From: Alphaproteobacteria bacterium
Lineage (GTDB): Bacteria > Pseudomonadota > Alphaproteobacteria > UBA9219
Assembly: GCA_013289265.1 (NCBI GenBank)
Contig: JABDAH010000001.1
Location: 66-61,378, forward strand
Length of the DNA: 61,313 bases
Reading direction: 5' to 3'
Shown: in pieces, positions 51,862 to 61,239 of the stretch
Layout: the number at the start of each line of letters is the position of its first letter
How positions within the stretch are numbered: the first letter of the stretch is position 1
Position numbers and translations under genes: made by a program
Notes under the pieces: generated by a model
The model's database searches: none
What the model was told of the DNA's origin: nothing
The model's input: only the letters and a program-made list of their open reading frames with translations

Positions 51862-52608
51862 ATGTTAAAAATCGAAAGCCCCCAAAACGATACCTATAAA
51901 AAGCTTCTAAGCCTTGCCAGTTCCAAAGGGCTGAAAAAGGAAGGGCTTTTTTTACTCAGCGGTGAGAAATTAATCCGTGAATTTCTTAAGAAACCGCAAC
52001 TGAAAATAATTTATGAAATCATCGGCCCGCATATGGAGCCATTCCAAACAGATGCTTCCCTTCAGTTGCAGTTAACGCATGAATTGTTTTCCGAGCTCGA
52101 TGTGCTCGGCACGCGCTCTAACATTTTGGTTTTACAACAACCGGAAATTCAGAATATGTCGGCAGAGGATTTAGCCTCCTATCGGACGAAGGGCATCGAA
52201 GCCGTGATACCAATTGGCGATCCCGGAAACCTGGGGGCGTTGATCCGCAGTTGCGAGGCTTTCGGCGTGCCACGTGTAATTTTGACGCAGGAGGCGGCGC
52301 ATCCGTTTTTGCCCAAATCTGTAAAGGCATCGGCGGGTAGCGTGTTACGTGTGCCGTTATCGCGCGGGCCTGCCTTGGCAGAGTTTCCGCGTAACTGTAT
52401 TGCACTGGATATGGACGGTACCGCTATTGACGATTTTGTCTGGCCCAAAAACGGCATGCTGGTGGTAGGTGAAGAAGGCCCGGGGCTGGAGGGTCAGGGC
52501 AAATCGCCCTTCGCCCAGCATATCCGCATCCCAACGGTAGGCGTCGAAAGCCTGAATGTCGTGGTGGCGGCCAGTATTGCTTTGGCAGATAGGGCGCGGA
52601 AAGATTAA
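51862..52608 (+). CDS. TrmH/SpoU-family RNA 2'-O-methyltransferase
   Basis: 248-residue SPOUT methyltransferase. The N-terminal substrate-binding domain (LFLLSGEKLIREFLK) precedes the catalytic knotted domain with IPIGDPGNLGALIRSCEAFGV (motif 1), VVGEEGPGLE (motif 2) and IRIPTVGVESLNVVVAASIAL (motif 3). It uses S-adenosylmethionine to methylate ribose in rRNA or tRNA; the exact target cannot be told. The motif 1 Asn-Leu-Gly-Ala-Leu-Ile-Arg core is intact. ATG 51862 is preferred over the in-frame 51829 because the family start fits and AGG lies before it. Confidence 0.87.
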   Translation: MLKIESPQNDTYKKLLSLASSKGLKKEGLFLLSGEKLIREFLKKPQLKIIYEIIGPHMEPFQTDASLQLQLTHELFSELDVLGTRSNILVLQQPEIQNMSAEDLASYRTKGIEAVIPIGDPGNLGALIRSCEAFGVPRVILTQEAAHPFLPKSVKASAGSVLRVPLSRGPALAEFPRNCIALDMDGTAIDDFVWPKNGMLVVGEEGPGLEGQGKSPFAQHIRIPTVGVESLNVVVAASIALADRARKD

Positions 52609-52620
52609 AGAAAAACTCGC

Positions 52621-53862
52621 TTATCCTAACTTCGAAGTGGTTGGATTACCCCTCGCATCAGGCTCGGTGCCGTGAAGTGAATCTTTCTCCCTATAATAAG
52701 GATGTATCGGCGGGATTAGATCCATGGCTTTAGCTTGCTTCAAAAGTTCCGGGTAAATTGTACTGAAGGGAATGGCTTGCAAAAGTCCTGCGTGCATATA
52801 TTGGAAATCGACATGTTCATTTCCTGGCGTTTGCTTTAACGCTTCAGATAAAAAACCTGTAAACACTTCTCGAAACTCAAGGTGAGCCAATAATTCTGGG
52901 CTTGGGTTACGGTATTCTTCTTCTTTTTGTAGATCGGGTACAAAAAACCCTGTGTCCGGATCAGCCATAACCCCTAGAACAGCACGCCCTTTATAAAAAA
53001 ATATGGCATCATCCACCATCCGAAAACTATTGCTATAAGGATCCTGAGCCAATTCACAATTAATAAAACGCGATGAAAGAATCTGTGGGGTCAATTCGAT
53101 CACTGACCCCATTAGAGAGTTATTAATAAACGCGCATCGAGTGATAGGTGTGCTGGCTAGTTTGTTACACTCGAAACTCCCTCCATAAAATATGATATCG
53201 CTGATTGAAGAGTTGATGAGCGTGTTGTAATCGAAAGTGGCATTTATAAACATCCCAGGCCCAGTCATTTTGAATCTATTAAAGTTATTATGAACCAATC
53301 CAACATGAGCGTAGCCCCCAAAGGGGCGATTAATTTCTACATCTTCACCTTCATTCCCTTCTAGGCTAGCGTAGAGGTTTGAGCCTGATGCATAAGGAGA
53401 TTGAACGACGTCCATACCTTCCGGCAAGTATTCGTCGAGAGCAGTTGCTAGCAAATCAACCCCAGCCGATGTTTCGCGATCCCATACATGCAATCCAAAA
53501 AAGCTATCATCAATTTTTAGGTTGTTGATTTTGCATTTAGCAATACTGAAACCAAACAGACTTGTTTTAGCTATAATCGTATCTGACAGCGCCCCATTAT
53601 ATATACCGCAGTGATCGAGATCGGATTTGGATACCCTCAATCCCGATAAATGACATTTATCAAATTTTAGGGTCTGAGACCAGTCTTTCAGAACAAAACG
53701 AATATTGTCGATGTTCAAATTGGGTACAGTAAGTCCTTGAAAGCTGAAACTAGAATCTTCCGGTAGAAACACATTGCGGGCACCATGAGTTATCTCAGAA
53801 GTGCTAGCAATCGTCAGTTTCTCTTGAAATTTAGTCGCTAAATTTACAGTCTTTTTGACCAT
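52621..53862 (-). CDS. Beta-helix / pentapeptide-like protein of unknown function
   Basis: 413-residue protein. Residues about 40-120 and 180-270 consist of short strands with periodic patterns (LTVPNLNIDNIRF, CHLSGLRVSKSDLDHCGIYNG, FINATFDYNTLINSSISDIIFYGG) like degenerate pentapeptide or right-handed beta-helix repeats. The last 130 residues are helical and end in a Pro-rich stretch. There is no signal peptide. It is AT-richer than its neighbours and stands alone between housekeeping genes, suggesting acquisition. Pentapeptide-type helices can mimic DNA or mediate protein contacts, but no function can be assigned. Confidence 0.6.
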   Translation of the reverse strand: MVKKTVNLATKFQEKLTIASTSEITHGARNVFLPEDSSFSFQGLTVPNLNIDNIRFVLKDWSQTLKFDKCHLSGLRVSKSDLDHCGIYNGALSDTIIAKTSLFGFSIAKCKINNLKIDDSFFGLHVWDRETSAGVDLLATALDEYLPEGMDVVQSPYASGSNLYASLEGNEGEDVEINRPFGGYAHVGLVHNNFNRFKMTGPGMFINATFDYNTLINSSISDIIFYGGSFECNKLASTPITRCAFINNSLMGSVIELTPQILSSRFINCELAQDPYSNSFRMVDDAIFFYKGRAVLGVMADPDTGFFVPDLQKEEEYRNPSPELLAHLEFREVFTGFLSEALKQTPGNEHVDFQYMHAGLLQAIPFSTIYPELLKQAKAMDLIPPIHPYYREKDSLHGTEPDARGNPTTSKLG

Positions 53863-54027
53863 TCGGTGCTCTCGTTTTTAAGTAATATAAATTAAACATA
53901 GGAACACACTAACAAGCGCTATTACTTTCAGAAAGCCTTAAGATGGTTAATAAAATAAGCTTTCATTGACCCATCCCCCTGAAATCACTAGGGTCTGCGC
54001 GGCTTTAACAACATTTCAGAAATTTCG

Positions 54028-55869
54028 ATGCTTTCTATTCAAGACTTAAGTTACCGCATTGCTGGACGCACATTGCTGGACAACGTATCGGTCAATATTT
54101 CCGCCGGGCATCGCGTCGGGTTGGTGGGGCCGAATGGTGCCGGTAAATCGACCTTGTTTAAAATAATCTCCGGCGAACTCGCTTCGGATGGCGGCCGTAT
54201 TTCGCTGATCAAAAACGCGACACTCGGCATGGTGCGGCAGGATTTGCCGGACGATGAGACGCCGATCATTGATGTCGTTCTTGCTGCGGATGTTGAGCGC
54301 ACCGCGCTGATGAAGGAAGCGGAAACAAGCGAAGATATGGACCGCATCGGTTATATCTATGACCGTCTGAATGAAATCGGCGCTTACGATGCTCCGTCGC
54401 GGGCAGCTTCTATTTTGGCCGGCCTTGGGTTTAGCGAAGCAGCGCAGAACCAGCCGATCTCCAGTTTTTCTGGTGGTTGGCGCGCACGTGTTGCGCTGGC
54501 GGGTGTGTTGTTTCAACAACCGAATGTCTTGCTGCTCGATGAACCAACTAACCATCTGGATTTTGAATCCATGGTTTGGCTGGAAAATTTCCTGATGCGG
54601 TACAAGGAAACGCTGATCATCATCAGCCATGACCGCGATATTTTGAACAAAACCGTTGACCATATATTGCATCTGGAAAACCAGAAACTGGTGCAATATA
54701 CTGGCAATTACGATCAGTTTGAACGTACCCGCGCCGAAAAGCTGATGAACCAGCAGGCGCTGCATGAAAAGCAGATGGCACAAAAAGCCCATCTCATGAA
54801 ATTCGTCGACCGGTTCCGTGCGACCGCCAGCAAGGCGCGTCAGGCACAGAGCCGCCTGAAGGCGATTGAGAAAATGGATATCGTCGATGCCGTAATGGCC
54901 GAACGCGTTACGGCTTTCCGTTTCCCGGAACCAAAGGAAATGAAGTCGCCGCTGATCCGCCTAGAAAAAGTCGATGCCGGTTACACGACGGGCCGCCCCG
55001 TTTTGCGGCAGCTGGATTTGCATATTAATAATAACGACCGCATTGCTTTGCTCGGTGCCAATGGCAACGGTAAATCTACGCTGGTGAAATTATTATCTGA
55101 CCGGCTTGCGCCGCAAGCTGGTGAAATCAATAAATCCGCTAAACTGAAAGTTGGCTATTTTGCGCAGTTCCAGACGGATGAGCTGGATATCACTCTAACG
55201 CCGTTCGAAACATTGAAGGCGGCAATGCAGGAACTGTCGGAAGTTAAAGTTCGTGCGATGCTTAGCCAGTTCGGCTTCGACAAACATAAAGCTGATACAA
55301 AAGTCGGCGGGCTGTCGGGTGGAGAAAAAGCGCGGTTGCTGTTCTGTTTGATGAGCTATGACGCCCCGCATATCATGCTGCTTGACGAGCCGACCAACCA
55401 TCTGGATATCGACGCTCGCGAAGCTCTGATGCAGGCTCTGAATAATTATACCGGCGCTATTATTCTGGTAAGCCATGATACGCATCTGGTTGAATGCGTC
55501 GCGGACCAATTATGGCTGGTGGCAGACGGCAAATGCACACCGTTTGATGATGATCTTGACGCGTACCGCAAACTGGTCATCAAGCAACGCAAGATGGAGC
55601 GCGAAAAAGTCAAAAAGGACGCGCGCAGTAAAAAGCATAATACGAGTGACATCGCGCATGATACTTCAGAACAGGCTGCGCAAAATCTGGAACAGAAAAT
55701 CGCGGAACTTAATGAGCGCAAGCAGGGCCTGGAAAGCGAAATTGCCGCCTGTTTCAGTAATGACAATGACCCGCAGCACCTAAAACGCCTAAATGCATCT
55801 TATGCCGATTTGCAGAAGGAGCTGGATGTGGCCGAGGCGGATCTGGGTCATCTTATTGCCACTTTATAA
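54028..55869 (+). CDS. ABC-F family ATPase
   Basis: 613-residue protein with two ABC domains and no membrane part. Domain 1 has Walker A GPNGAGKST (near 33), signature SSFSGGWRARVAL and Walker B VLLLDEPTNHLD; domain 2 has GANGNGKST (near 345), GGLSGGEKARLLF and IMLLDEPTNHLD. The interdomain linker (about 235-290, basic helical, MNQQALHEKQMAQK) contacts the ribosomal E site in this family. A C-terminal coiled coil (about 540-613) makes it Uup/YheS-like. ABC-F proteins act on ribosomes and modulate translation or drug binding. Confidence 0.92.
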   Translation: MLSIQDLSYRIAGRTLLDNVSVNISAGHRVGLVGPNGAGKSTLFKIISGELASDGGRISLIKNATLGMVRQDLPDDETPIIDVVLAADVERTALMKEAETSEDMDRIGYIYDRLNEIGAYDAPSRAASILAGLGFSEAAQNQPISSFSGGWRARVALAGVLFQQPNVLLLDEPTNHLDFESMVWLENFLMRYKETLIIISHDRDILNKTVDHILHLENQKLVQYTGNYDQFERTRAEKLMNQQALHEKQMAQKAHLMKFVDRFRATASKARQAQSRLKAIEKMDIVDAVMAERVTAFRFPEPKEMKSPLIRLEKVDAGYTTGRPVLRQLDLHINNNDRIALLGANGNGKSTLVKLLSDRLAPQAGEINKSAKLKVGYFAQFQTDELDITLTPFETLKAAMQELSEVKVRAMLSQFGFDKHKADTKVGGLSGGEKARLLFCLMSYDAPHIMLLDEPTNHLDIDAREALMQALNNYTGAIILVSHDTHLVECVADQLWLVADGKCTPFDDDLDAYRKLVIKQRKMEREKVKKDARSKKHNTSDIAHDTSEQAAQNLEQKIAELNERKQGLESEIAACFSNDNDPQHLKRLNASYADLQKELDVAEADLGHLIATL

Positions 55870-55952
55870 TGGTTTTATGCTTCCCGGCTGAAGTGCTTGT
55901 TATTTAGAGGTGAAGACTCTAGGTTTTTAGAAGTCACTCCGTTCCGGGAATC

Positions 55953-57545
55953 ATGTCGATGCCAATCACTGCCGAAAACAGGGATCATCTTCTGCAGCTA
56001 ACCAACCGTTTGGGTTACGGTATCCGCGCCGATGAATATTCTGAAATTATGGGGCAGGGCGTTGGCGGCTGGCTGGACGAACAATTAAAACCGCCGCTGG
56101 GTGACGATTCCAATACGGCTGAACGTCTCGGCAAGGTAAGCTGGCATATCAAATATGATGCGGTTGAGAATAAGTGGCCCGCACTTGATGAAATGCGGCC
56201 CATCGCCCTTAATAAACCGATAGAAGAAATATGGCTTGCCTTTGATCCGCAAAAACCGATGAGCGGTGCGGAGAGAGCTTTCCCGCGCAGTTCTGTCATT
56301 GCAGCCACAATGTTGCGGTCGGTTTATAGCCGCTACCAGTTGCGCGAAGTTATGGCGCAATTCTGGCATGACCATTTTCACGTCAATGCGTTTGCCGATG
56401 ATCCTATAGCGGCATCAATGGCGAACTATGACCGTGACGTTATTCGCAAGCATTGCCTTGGTAATTTTCGCGAAATGCTGGAGGCGGTCGCCACATCTAC
56501 GGCGATGCTGTATTATTTATCCAACCGGTCGTCTCGCGCCGGTGCCGCAAATGAGAATTACGCGCGCGAGCTGTTCGAGCTGCATACTCTCGGGCGCGAT
56601 GCTTATTTGAATGACCGTTATGATCGCTGGCGTGAGGTGCCGGGTGCTGCAACGGGACATCCCGAAGGTTATATTGATCAGGATGTGTATGAAGCAGCCC
56701 GCGCTTTCACCGGCTGGACAGTTGAAGATGGCGGCTCAATCGACGGCGGCAGAAAACTGCCTTTAACGGGTCACTTCACCTATGTCGAAAACTGGCATGA
56801 CGGTTATCAGAAACGGGTTTTAGCGACTGAGTTCGATCCGTTCGACAAGCCTATGGCTGATGGGCGCAGGGTGCTGGATTTGCTGGTAGAGCATCCCGCA
56901 ACATCGCGGCACATGGCAGAAAAAATATGCCGCCGTCTGGTAGGGCCCTCCGTGCCCCCTGTTTTTGTCGCTCGTATTGCGGAAGCCTGGCAGAAAACCA
57001 TCAAGGCGCCGGACCAGATTGCGCAAATTGTGCGAATGATCGCTGAATCGCCTGAATTTATCCAATCGCGGGGTAGTAAGGTCAAAAGACCTATCGCTTT
57101 AATGGCGCAATATGTCCGTGCGATGGGCTATGAGTTTACGCCAACGGAAGGGCTGTTTAATCAGCTTGCCAATGCAGGGCAGAAATTGTTTGGTGCGCCG
57201 ACGCCTGTAGGATTGCCGGATGATAATAAAGTTTTCCTGGGATCGAACGCAATGCGCAACCGCTGGCAACTGTTGATAGGCCTTACGCAAAATTACTGGA
57301 ATACAGGCATACCGGAACCTACCGAAACGCTTAAAGCATGGAATGCAAAAGTCGGAACAGGGGTTGAAGCTACGGCCGAATTCTTCCGGCTGTTTGGTGT
57401 CCCCGCAAATGAAGGCTTGGTAAATCAGACATCGATGGCGGCGGGGTTGGTTCCCTTTGCAAGCCCCGTTGGTGCCGATGGTGAAAAGCATTTGGCCGTG
57501 GCGGCGGCAGTGGCCGCTATGTCGCCTGAATTTCAGTCGTGCTGA
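55953..57545 (+). CDS. DUF1800 family protein
   Basis: 530-residue protein of the DUF1800 family. Landmarks are HLLQLTNRLGYGIRADEY, VMAQFWHDHFHVNA, NYARELFELHTLGRDAYLN, EAARAFTGWTV and LDLLVEHPATSRHMAEKICRRL. These proteins are usually encoded next to a DUF1501 protein, as here (the genes are separated by 11 bases). They are thought to act in the envelope or outside, but their reaction is unknown. No signal peptide is seen, so it may be exported with its Tat-signalled partner. That is speculation. Confidence 0.87.
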   Translation: MSMPITAENRDHLLQLTNRLGYGIRADEYSEIMGQGVGGWLDEQLKPPLGDDSNTAERLGKVSWHIKYDAVENKWPALDEMRPIALNKPIEEIWLAFDPQKPMSGAERAFPRSSVIAATMLRSVYSRYQLREVMAQFWHDHFHVNAFADDPIAASMANYDRDVIRKHCLGNFREMLEAVATSTAMLYYLSNRSSRAGAANENYARELFELHTLGRDAYLNDRYDRWREVPGAATGHPEGYIDQDVYEAARAFTGWTVEDGGSIDGGRKLPLTGHFTYVENWHDGYQKRVLATEFDPFDKPMADGRRVLDLLVEHPATSRHMAEKICRRLVGPSVPPVFVARIAEAWQKTIKAPDQIAQIVRMIAESPEFIQSRGSKVKRPIALMAQYVRAMGYEFTPTEGLFNQLANAGQKLFGAPTPVGLPDDNKVFLGSNAMRNRWQLLIGLTQNYWNTGIPEPTETLKAWNAKVGTGVEATAEFFRLFGVPANEGLVNQTSMAAGLVPFASPVGADGEKHLAVAAAVAAMSPEFQSC

Positions 57546-57556
57546 GGAGAATGTTC

Positions 57557-58816
57557 ATGCCCCAGATGACGCGCCGCCAAATTCTTAAAGCTCTAGCTGC
57601 CGCTGGTGTTTCAACAGCGGCTTTGCCGATGATCCGCCATATGGCTTTTGCCGCAGAGGCATCTGATAAGCCTATTCTGATCGTTCTGCATTTGCGCGGC
57701 GGTTGCGATGGCTTGAATTTTATCTCGCCCGCGAATGATCCTGATTTTATCGCTGCTCGCGCATCTGATTTACGTGTGCTTGATGACGGCAAGGATGCAG
57801 GATATTCCCTGGCCAACGGTCCGGCCGCGCATATAGATTTCCGCCTGCATGCTTTGGCGGGAGGCCTCAGCGAACTCTATAAGCAAGGCAATCTTGCTTT
57901 CATTCATGCTTGCGGTCTGACTGACGCAACCCGTAGCCATTTCATAGCGACAGATATGATCGAAAGCGGTGTTGGTAGTGATGCTGATCTGACGCGGATG
58001 GAATCCGGCTGGCTGGCGCGGGCTTTAATGGAACATGGAAGCCCTGCGGCTTTGCAGGCAATTGCTGTATCAGGCGATATCGCCGGTGATCTGCATGGGT
58101 TGAATAATGTGCTGGCCGCACCTGATGTGAATAATGGCCTGCCCTTCGTTGGGGGCGCAAATGTTTCAACGGCGCTGTGGTCTATGTATGGCAATACGCC
58201 GGGCCCTGTGGGCGAGGCCGGGAAGCTGGCATTGCAATTGCCTACGATTATTGACCAAAAAGTAATCCGTGATGCGCAGGGGCATACCATTCCCTATCAG
58301 CCTGATAACGGCGCCAGCTATGACAAGGCAGGGGGACTGGCCAACACGCTGAAGTCAGTGGCGCGCCTCGTTAAAATGGATGTAGGTCTGCAGGCGATAA
58401 CGATGGATTACGGTGGCTGGGACACGCATGAATATCAGGCGGGGCGTTTCCGCAACCTGGTGGAGCCGATGTCAAATGGGCTGGCCGCTTTCTGGAATGA
58501 CCTTTCGGCCTATCATAATCGCCTTGTCGTTGTCGGCATCACCGAATTTGGACGGCGTTTGCGCGGTAACAAGAGCGGCGGTACCGATCACGGAAGGGCA
58601 GGAGTTTCTTTTGTTCTTGGTGGTCGCGCAAACGGTGGTAAATTCTATGGTCAATGGCCGGGATTAAGCTCGGCGCAGCTGGATGAAGGCGTTGATCTGG
58701 CAGTGACAACGGATTATCGCCGTATCCTGACCGAGGTTCTGGATCATGTAAACGGCCAGAAGAACGCGGCTATCTTCCCGAACTATCATTATACCGGTGG
58801 CCTCGGCATATTCTAA
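57557..58816 (+). CDS. DUF1501 family protein with twin-arginine signal
   Basis: 419-residue protein of the DUF1501 (sulfatase-like fold) family. The N-terminus MPQMTRRQILKALAAAGVST is a Tat-type signal, ending near AFAAEA at residue 35. Landmarks are LIVLHLRGGCDGLNF, DFRLHALAGGLSELY, LAFIHACGLTDATRSHF, MDYGGWDTHEYQ, VGITEFGRRLRGN and GGTDHGRAG, which supply the Asp/His residues of a putative metal site. ATG 57557 is chosen since GAGGAGAAT precedes it at proper distance. It forms a pair with the DUF1800 gene and ends flush with the convergent channel gene. Confidence 0.88.
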   Translation: MPQMTRRQILKALAAAGVSTAALPMIRHMAFAAEASDKPILIVLHLRGGCDGLNFISPANDPDFIAARASDLRVLDDGKDAGYSLANGPAAHIDFRLHALAGGLSELYKQGNLAFIHACGLTDATRSHFIATDMIESGVGSDADLTRMESGWLARALMEHGSPAALQAIAVSGDIAGDLHGLNNVLAAPDVNNGLPFVGGANVSTALWSMYGNTPGPVGEAGKLALQLPTIIDQKVIRDAQGHTIPYQPDNGASYDKAGGLANTLKSVARLVKMDVGLQAITMDYGGWDTHEYQAGRFRNLVEPMSNGLAAFWNDLSAYHNRLVVVGITEFGRRLRGNKSGGTDHGRAGVSFVLGGRANGGKFYGQWPGLSSAQLDEGVDLAVTTDYRRILTEVLDHVNGQKNAAIFPNYHYTGGLGIF

Positions 58817-59272
58817 TTAATCAGATCTTTTAGGCCTGTGGCTCCAGATCTGTTCCATCTTCAAATACGTGAATGATGCTGACCATGCGATCATCATCAA
58901 ACCAGCCAGCGCTTCCGAGACTGACAGGGCGCGCATGATGCCATGCGGATTGATATCGCCGTATCCAACGGATGTGTAATTGACCGCCGAGAAATAGAGA
59001 AAAGTATTTAACGTGCCGTCAAAATTGCCGGAGAGGGATCCGAGTTCGGGTTGAGCTGTTACCAGCATCATCGCCAGTGCGAATATCCATATCTCAAGGA
59101 TATGCCCCATCATTAAAGTGATGATGGTGAGCATAATCACACGCCTGTCATGGAACCGTTTTAAGGACCACGGCAAAACCACGTCGGAAGCGATCCGCAT
59201 AATTTCATAATGGATGCCGATTGTGGCAATAACCAGCGCAGAAGCGATAAACCAGCCCAGAATATTTACCAT
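58817..59272 (-). CDS. Small potassium-channel family protein
   Basis: 151-residue membrane protein of the Ion_trans_2 type. Three hydrophobic segments are seen (about 4-25, 47-71, 117-137), with a pore loop containing the selectivity filter TSVGYGD (residues about 100-106) before the last helix. TVGYGD-type filters conduct K+. There is no RCK or TrkA domain, so regulation is not evident. It probably assembles as a tetramer. It lies tail to tail with the DUF1501 gene without any gap. Confidence 0.87.
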   Translation of the reverse strand: MVNILGWFIASALVIATIGIHYEIMRIASDVVLPWSLKRFHDRRVIMLTIITLMMGHILEIWIFALAMMLVTAQPELGSLSGNFDGTLNTFLYFSAVNYTSVGYGDINPHGIMRALSVSEALAGLMMIAWSASFTYLKMEQIWSHRPKRSD

Positions 59273-59399
59273 AAATGTCGTGCCCCTGTTGTTGTGGGCA
59301 TTTTGCGCTGCAATTATGGGTATTTCAACAACTCAGATATCTTGATCCACCGGCTCAGGCCGTGCAATATGCCGGAATAAGCGATGAACGGAGTAACCA

Positions 59400-60002
59400 G
59401 TGCAGCCTTTTACCAAATTGACCGGCGTGGCCGCGCCTTTGCCGATGGTCAATGTCGATACAGATGCGATCATCCCCAAGCAATTCCTGAAAACCATCAA
59501 GCGTACAGGACTTGGCACGCATCTGTTCAATGATCTGCGCTATGCCGAAGGTGGCAAGGAAAATCCGGATTTTGTTTTGAATAAATCAGCTTATCGCAAG
59601 GCGCAGATTTTAATCGCTGGTTCCAATTTCGGCTGTGGATCGAGCCGCGAACATGCGCCGTGGGCTTTGCTGGATTTTGGCATTCGCTGCATTATCGCCA
59701 GCAGCTTTGCTGACATTTTCTATAACAACTGTTTCAAAAATGGCGTGCTGCCTCTGGCCTTGCCGCAGGATCAGGTGGACCAACTGATGGAGCTGGCCGA
59801 TAAAGGTGCGGAAATCAGTGTTGATCTGGAAAACCAGATCGTGACCGCTTATCCAAGCAATGTGCATTTCAGTTTTACGGTTGATCCCTTCCGGCGGCAT
59901 TGCATGCTCAACGGTCTGGATGATATCGGTCTGACGCAACAGAAGGCGGCCGATATTGAAAGTTATGAAGAACGGCAGAGAAATCAGCAACCTTGGATAT
60001 GA
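59400..60002 (+). CDS. leuD: 3-isopropylmalate dehydratase small subunit
   Basis: 200-residue swivelling subunit of isopropylmalate isomerase in leucine synthesis. Landmarks are [61 protein letters not shown] and [16 protein letters not shown]. It starts with GTG at 59400, preceded by GGAG. The large subunit leuC is not in the window; leuB follows on the same strand, separated by palindromic repeat C. Confidence 0.95.
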   Translation: MQPFTKLTGVAAPLPMVNVDTDAIIPKQFLKTIKRTGLGTHLFNDLRYAEGGKENPDFVLNKSAYRKAQILIAGSNFGCGSSREHAPWALLDFGIRCIIASSFADIFYNNCFKNGVLPLALPQDQVDQLMELADKGAEISVDLENQIVTAYPSNVHFSFTVDPFRRHCMLNGLDDIGLTQQKAADIESYEERQRNQQPWI

Positions 60003-60014
60003 TTAACAGTTGAG

Positions 60015-60080
60015 CGTCATCCCCGCGCAGGCGGGTATCCATTGTAAATAAGATGGATGCCCGCTTTCGCGAGCATGACG
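60015..60080. repeat. Palindromic repeat copy C
   Basis: 66-base imperfect palindrome from CGTCAT to ATGACG, with CATCCAT/ATGGAT core. It sits between leuD and leuB and ends 6 bases before the leuB ribosome site AAGGA, so the transcript would form a hairpin next to the leuB initiation region. It is the same length as the copy in trpE. Confidence 0.82.
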
Positions 60081-60095
60081 CAAAAGGAAAAAATG

Positions 60096-61199
60096 ATGAC
60101 AAAAAAAATTCTTATCCTTCCCGGTGATGGCATCGGCCCCGAGGTAATGGGTGAAGTGCGACGTGTACTGGATTGGTTCCAGCAGAAACGCGGCCTTAAA
60201 ATGGATATTGCTGAAGATATCGTCGGCGGCATTGCTTTTGATAAGAACGGCACGCCATTGGCGGCGGAAACTTTGGCTAAAGCGCAGGATGCCGATGCTG
60301 TTTTGCTCGGCGCTGTGGGTGGTCCGAAATGGGCCAGCGTTGCTTATGACAAAAGACCGGAAGCAGGGTTGCTTGCGCTGCGCAAAGAACTGGGGCTGTT
60401 TGCCAATTTGCGGCCTGCGATTGTATTCGATGCGTTGATCGATGCCTCGACATTAAAAGCCGATGTGGTGCGCGGTCTTGATATTATGATTTTGCGTGAG
60501 CTTACGGGCGGCGTCTATTTCGGCGAACCGCGAGGCATTTTTGATATGCCGGACGGCCAGCGCCGCGGCATCAATACGCAAGTCTACACGACATCGGAAA
60601 TTCACCGAATCGCTCGCGTGGCGTTTGAGCTGGCGCGGCAACGGCGTAACAAAGTTTGCTCTTGTGAAAAAGCCAATGTCATGGAAAGCGGGTTGTTGTG
60701 GCGCGAGGAAGTCACCAAGCTGCACGCCGCCGAATTTAAAGATGTCGAACTGACGCATATGTATGCCGACAATTGCGCGATGCAGTTGCTGCGTGCGCCA
60801 AGCCAATTCGATGTTATTCTGACCGATAATCTATTTGGCGATGTGCTGTCAGACGAAGCCGCTATGCTGACCGGATCGCTGGGCATGCTGCCATCAGCAT
60901 CTCTGGGTGCGCCGGATGCCAAGGGCCAGCGCAAGGCGATGTATGAACCCATTCACGGTTCCGCACCAGATATCGCTGGCAAGGGTGTCGCCAATCCACT
61001 GGCCAGCATTCTGTCAGCTGCGATGATGTTCCGTTACTCCTTCGGTTGGGCGGCAGAGGCGGATCAGCTGGAAACAGCTGTTAAAAATGTCCTGAATGCC
61101 GGCATTCGCACGGCCGATATAGCCGCAAAAGGCCAAAAAACCGTGGGAACCGTCGCTATGGGCGATGCCGTAATAGAAGCGTTGAATAGGCTGAGTTAA
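60096..61199 (+). CDS. leuB: 3-isopropylmalate dehydrogenase
   Basis: 367-residue NAD-dependent decarboxylating dehydrogenase of leucine synthesis. Landmarks are [88 protein letters not shown] and [23 protein letters not shown] 60096 has AAGGA 7 bases before it (ATG 60093 is directly adjacent and in frame). An in-frame ATG at 60057 lies inside repeat C and is rejected. It is in line with leuD and before lepA. Confidence 0.96.
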   Translation: MTKKILILPGDGIGPEVMGEVRRVLDWFQQKRGLKMDIAEDIVGGIAFDKNGTPLAAETLAKAQDADAVLLGAVGGPKWASVAYDKRPEAGLLALRKELGLFANLRPAIVFDALIDASTLKADVVRGLDIMILRELTGGVYFGEPRGIFDMPDGQRRGINTQVYTTSEIHRIARVAFELARQRRNKVCSCEKANVMESGLLWREEVTKLHAAEFKDVELTHMYADNCAMQLLRAPSQFDVILTDNLFGDVLSDEAAMLTGSLGMLPSASLGAPDAKGQRKAMYEPIHGSAPDIAGKGVANPLASILSAAMMFRYSFGWAAEADQLETAVKNVLNAGIRTADIAAKGQKTVGTVAMGDAVIEALNRLS

Positions 61200-61239
61200 T
61201 CGCTATAAATGCTGCGAAACTAGCCTTTGAACAGAGAAA

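Noticed and set aside
54046-54792. Minus-strand frame (248 codons) opposite the ABC-F gene
   Set aside because: Antisense to intact Walker A and signature motifs of the ABC-F protein; composition is shadow-like.
60057-60095. Upstream ATG start for leuB
   Set aside because: It lies inside the palindromic repeat and has no ribosome site; ATG 60096 has AAGGA at proper spacing.
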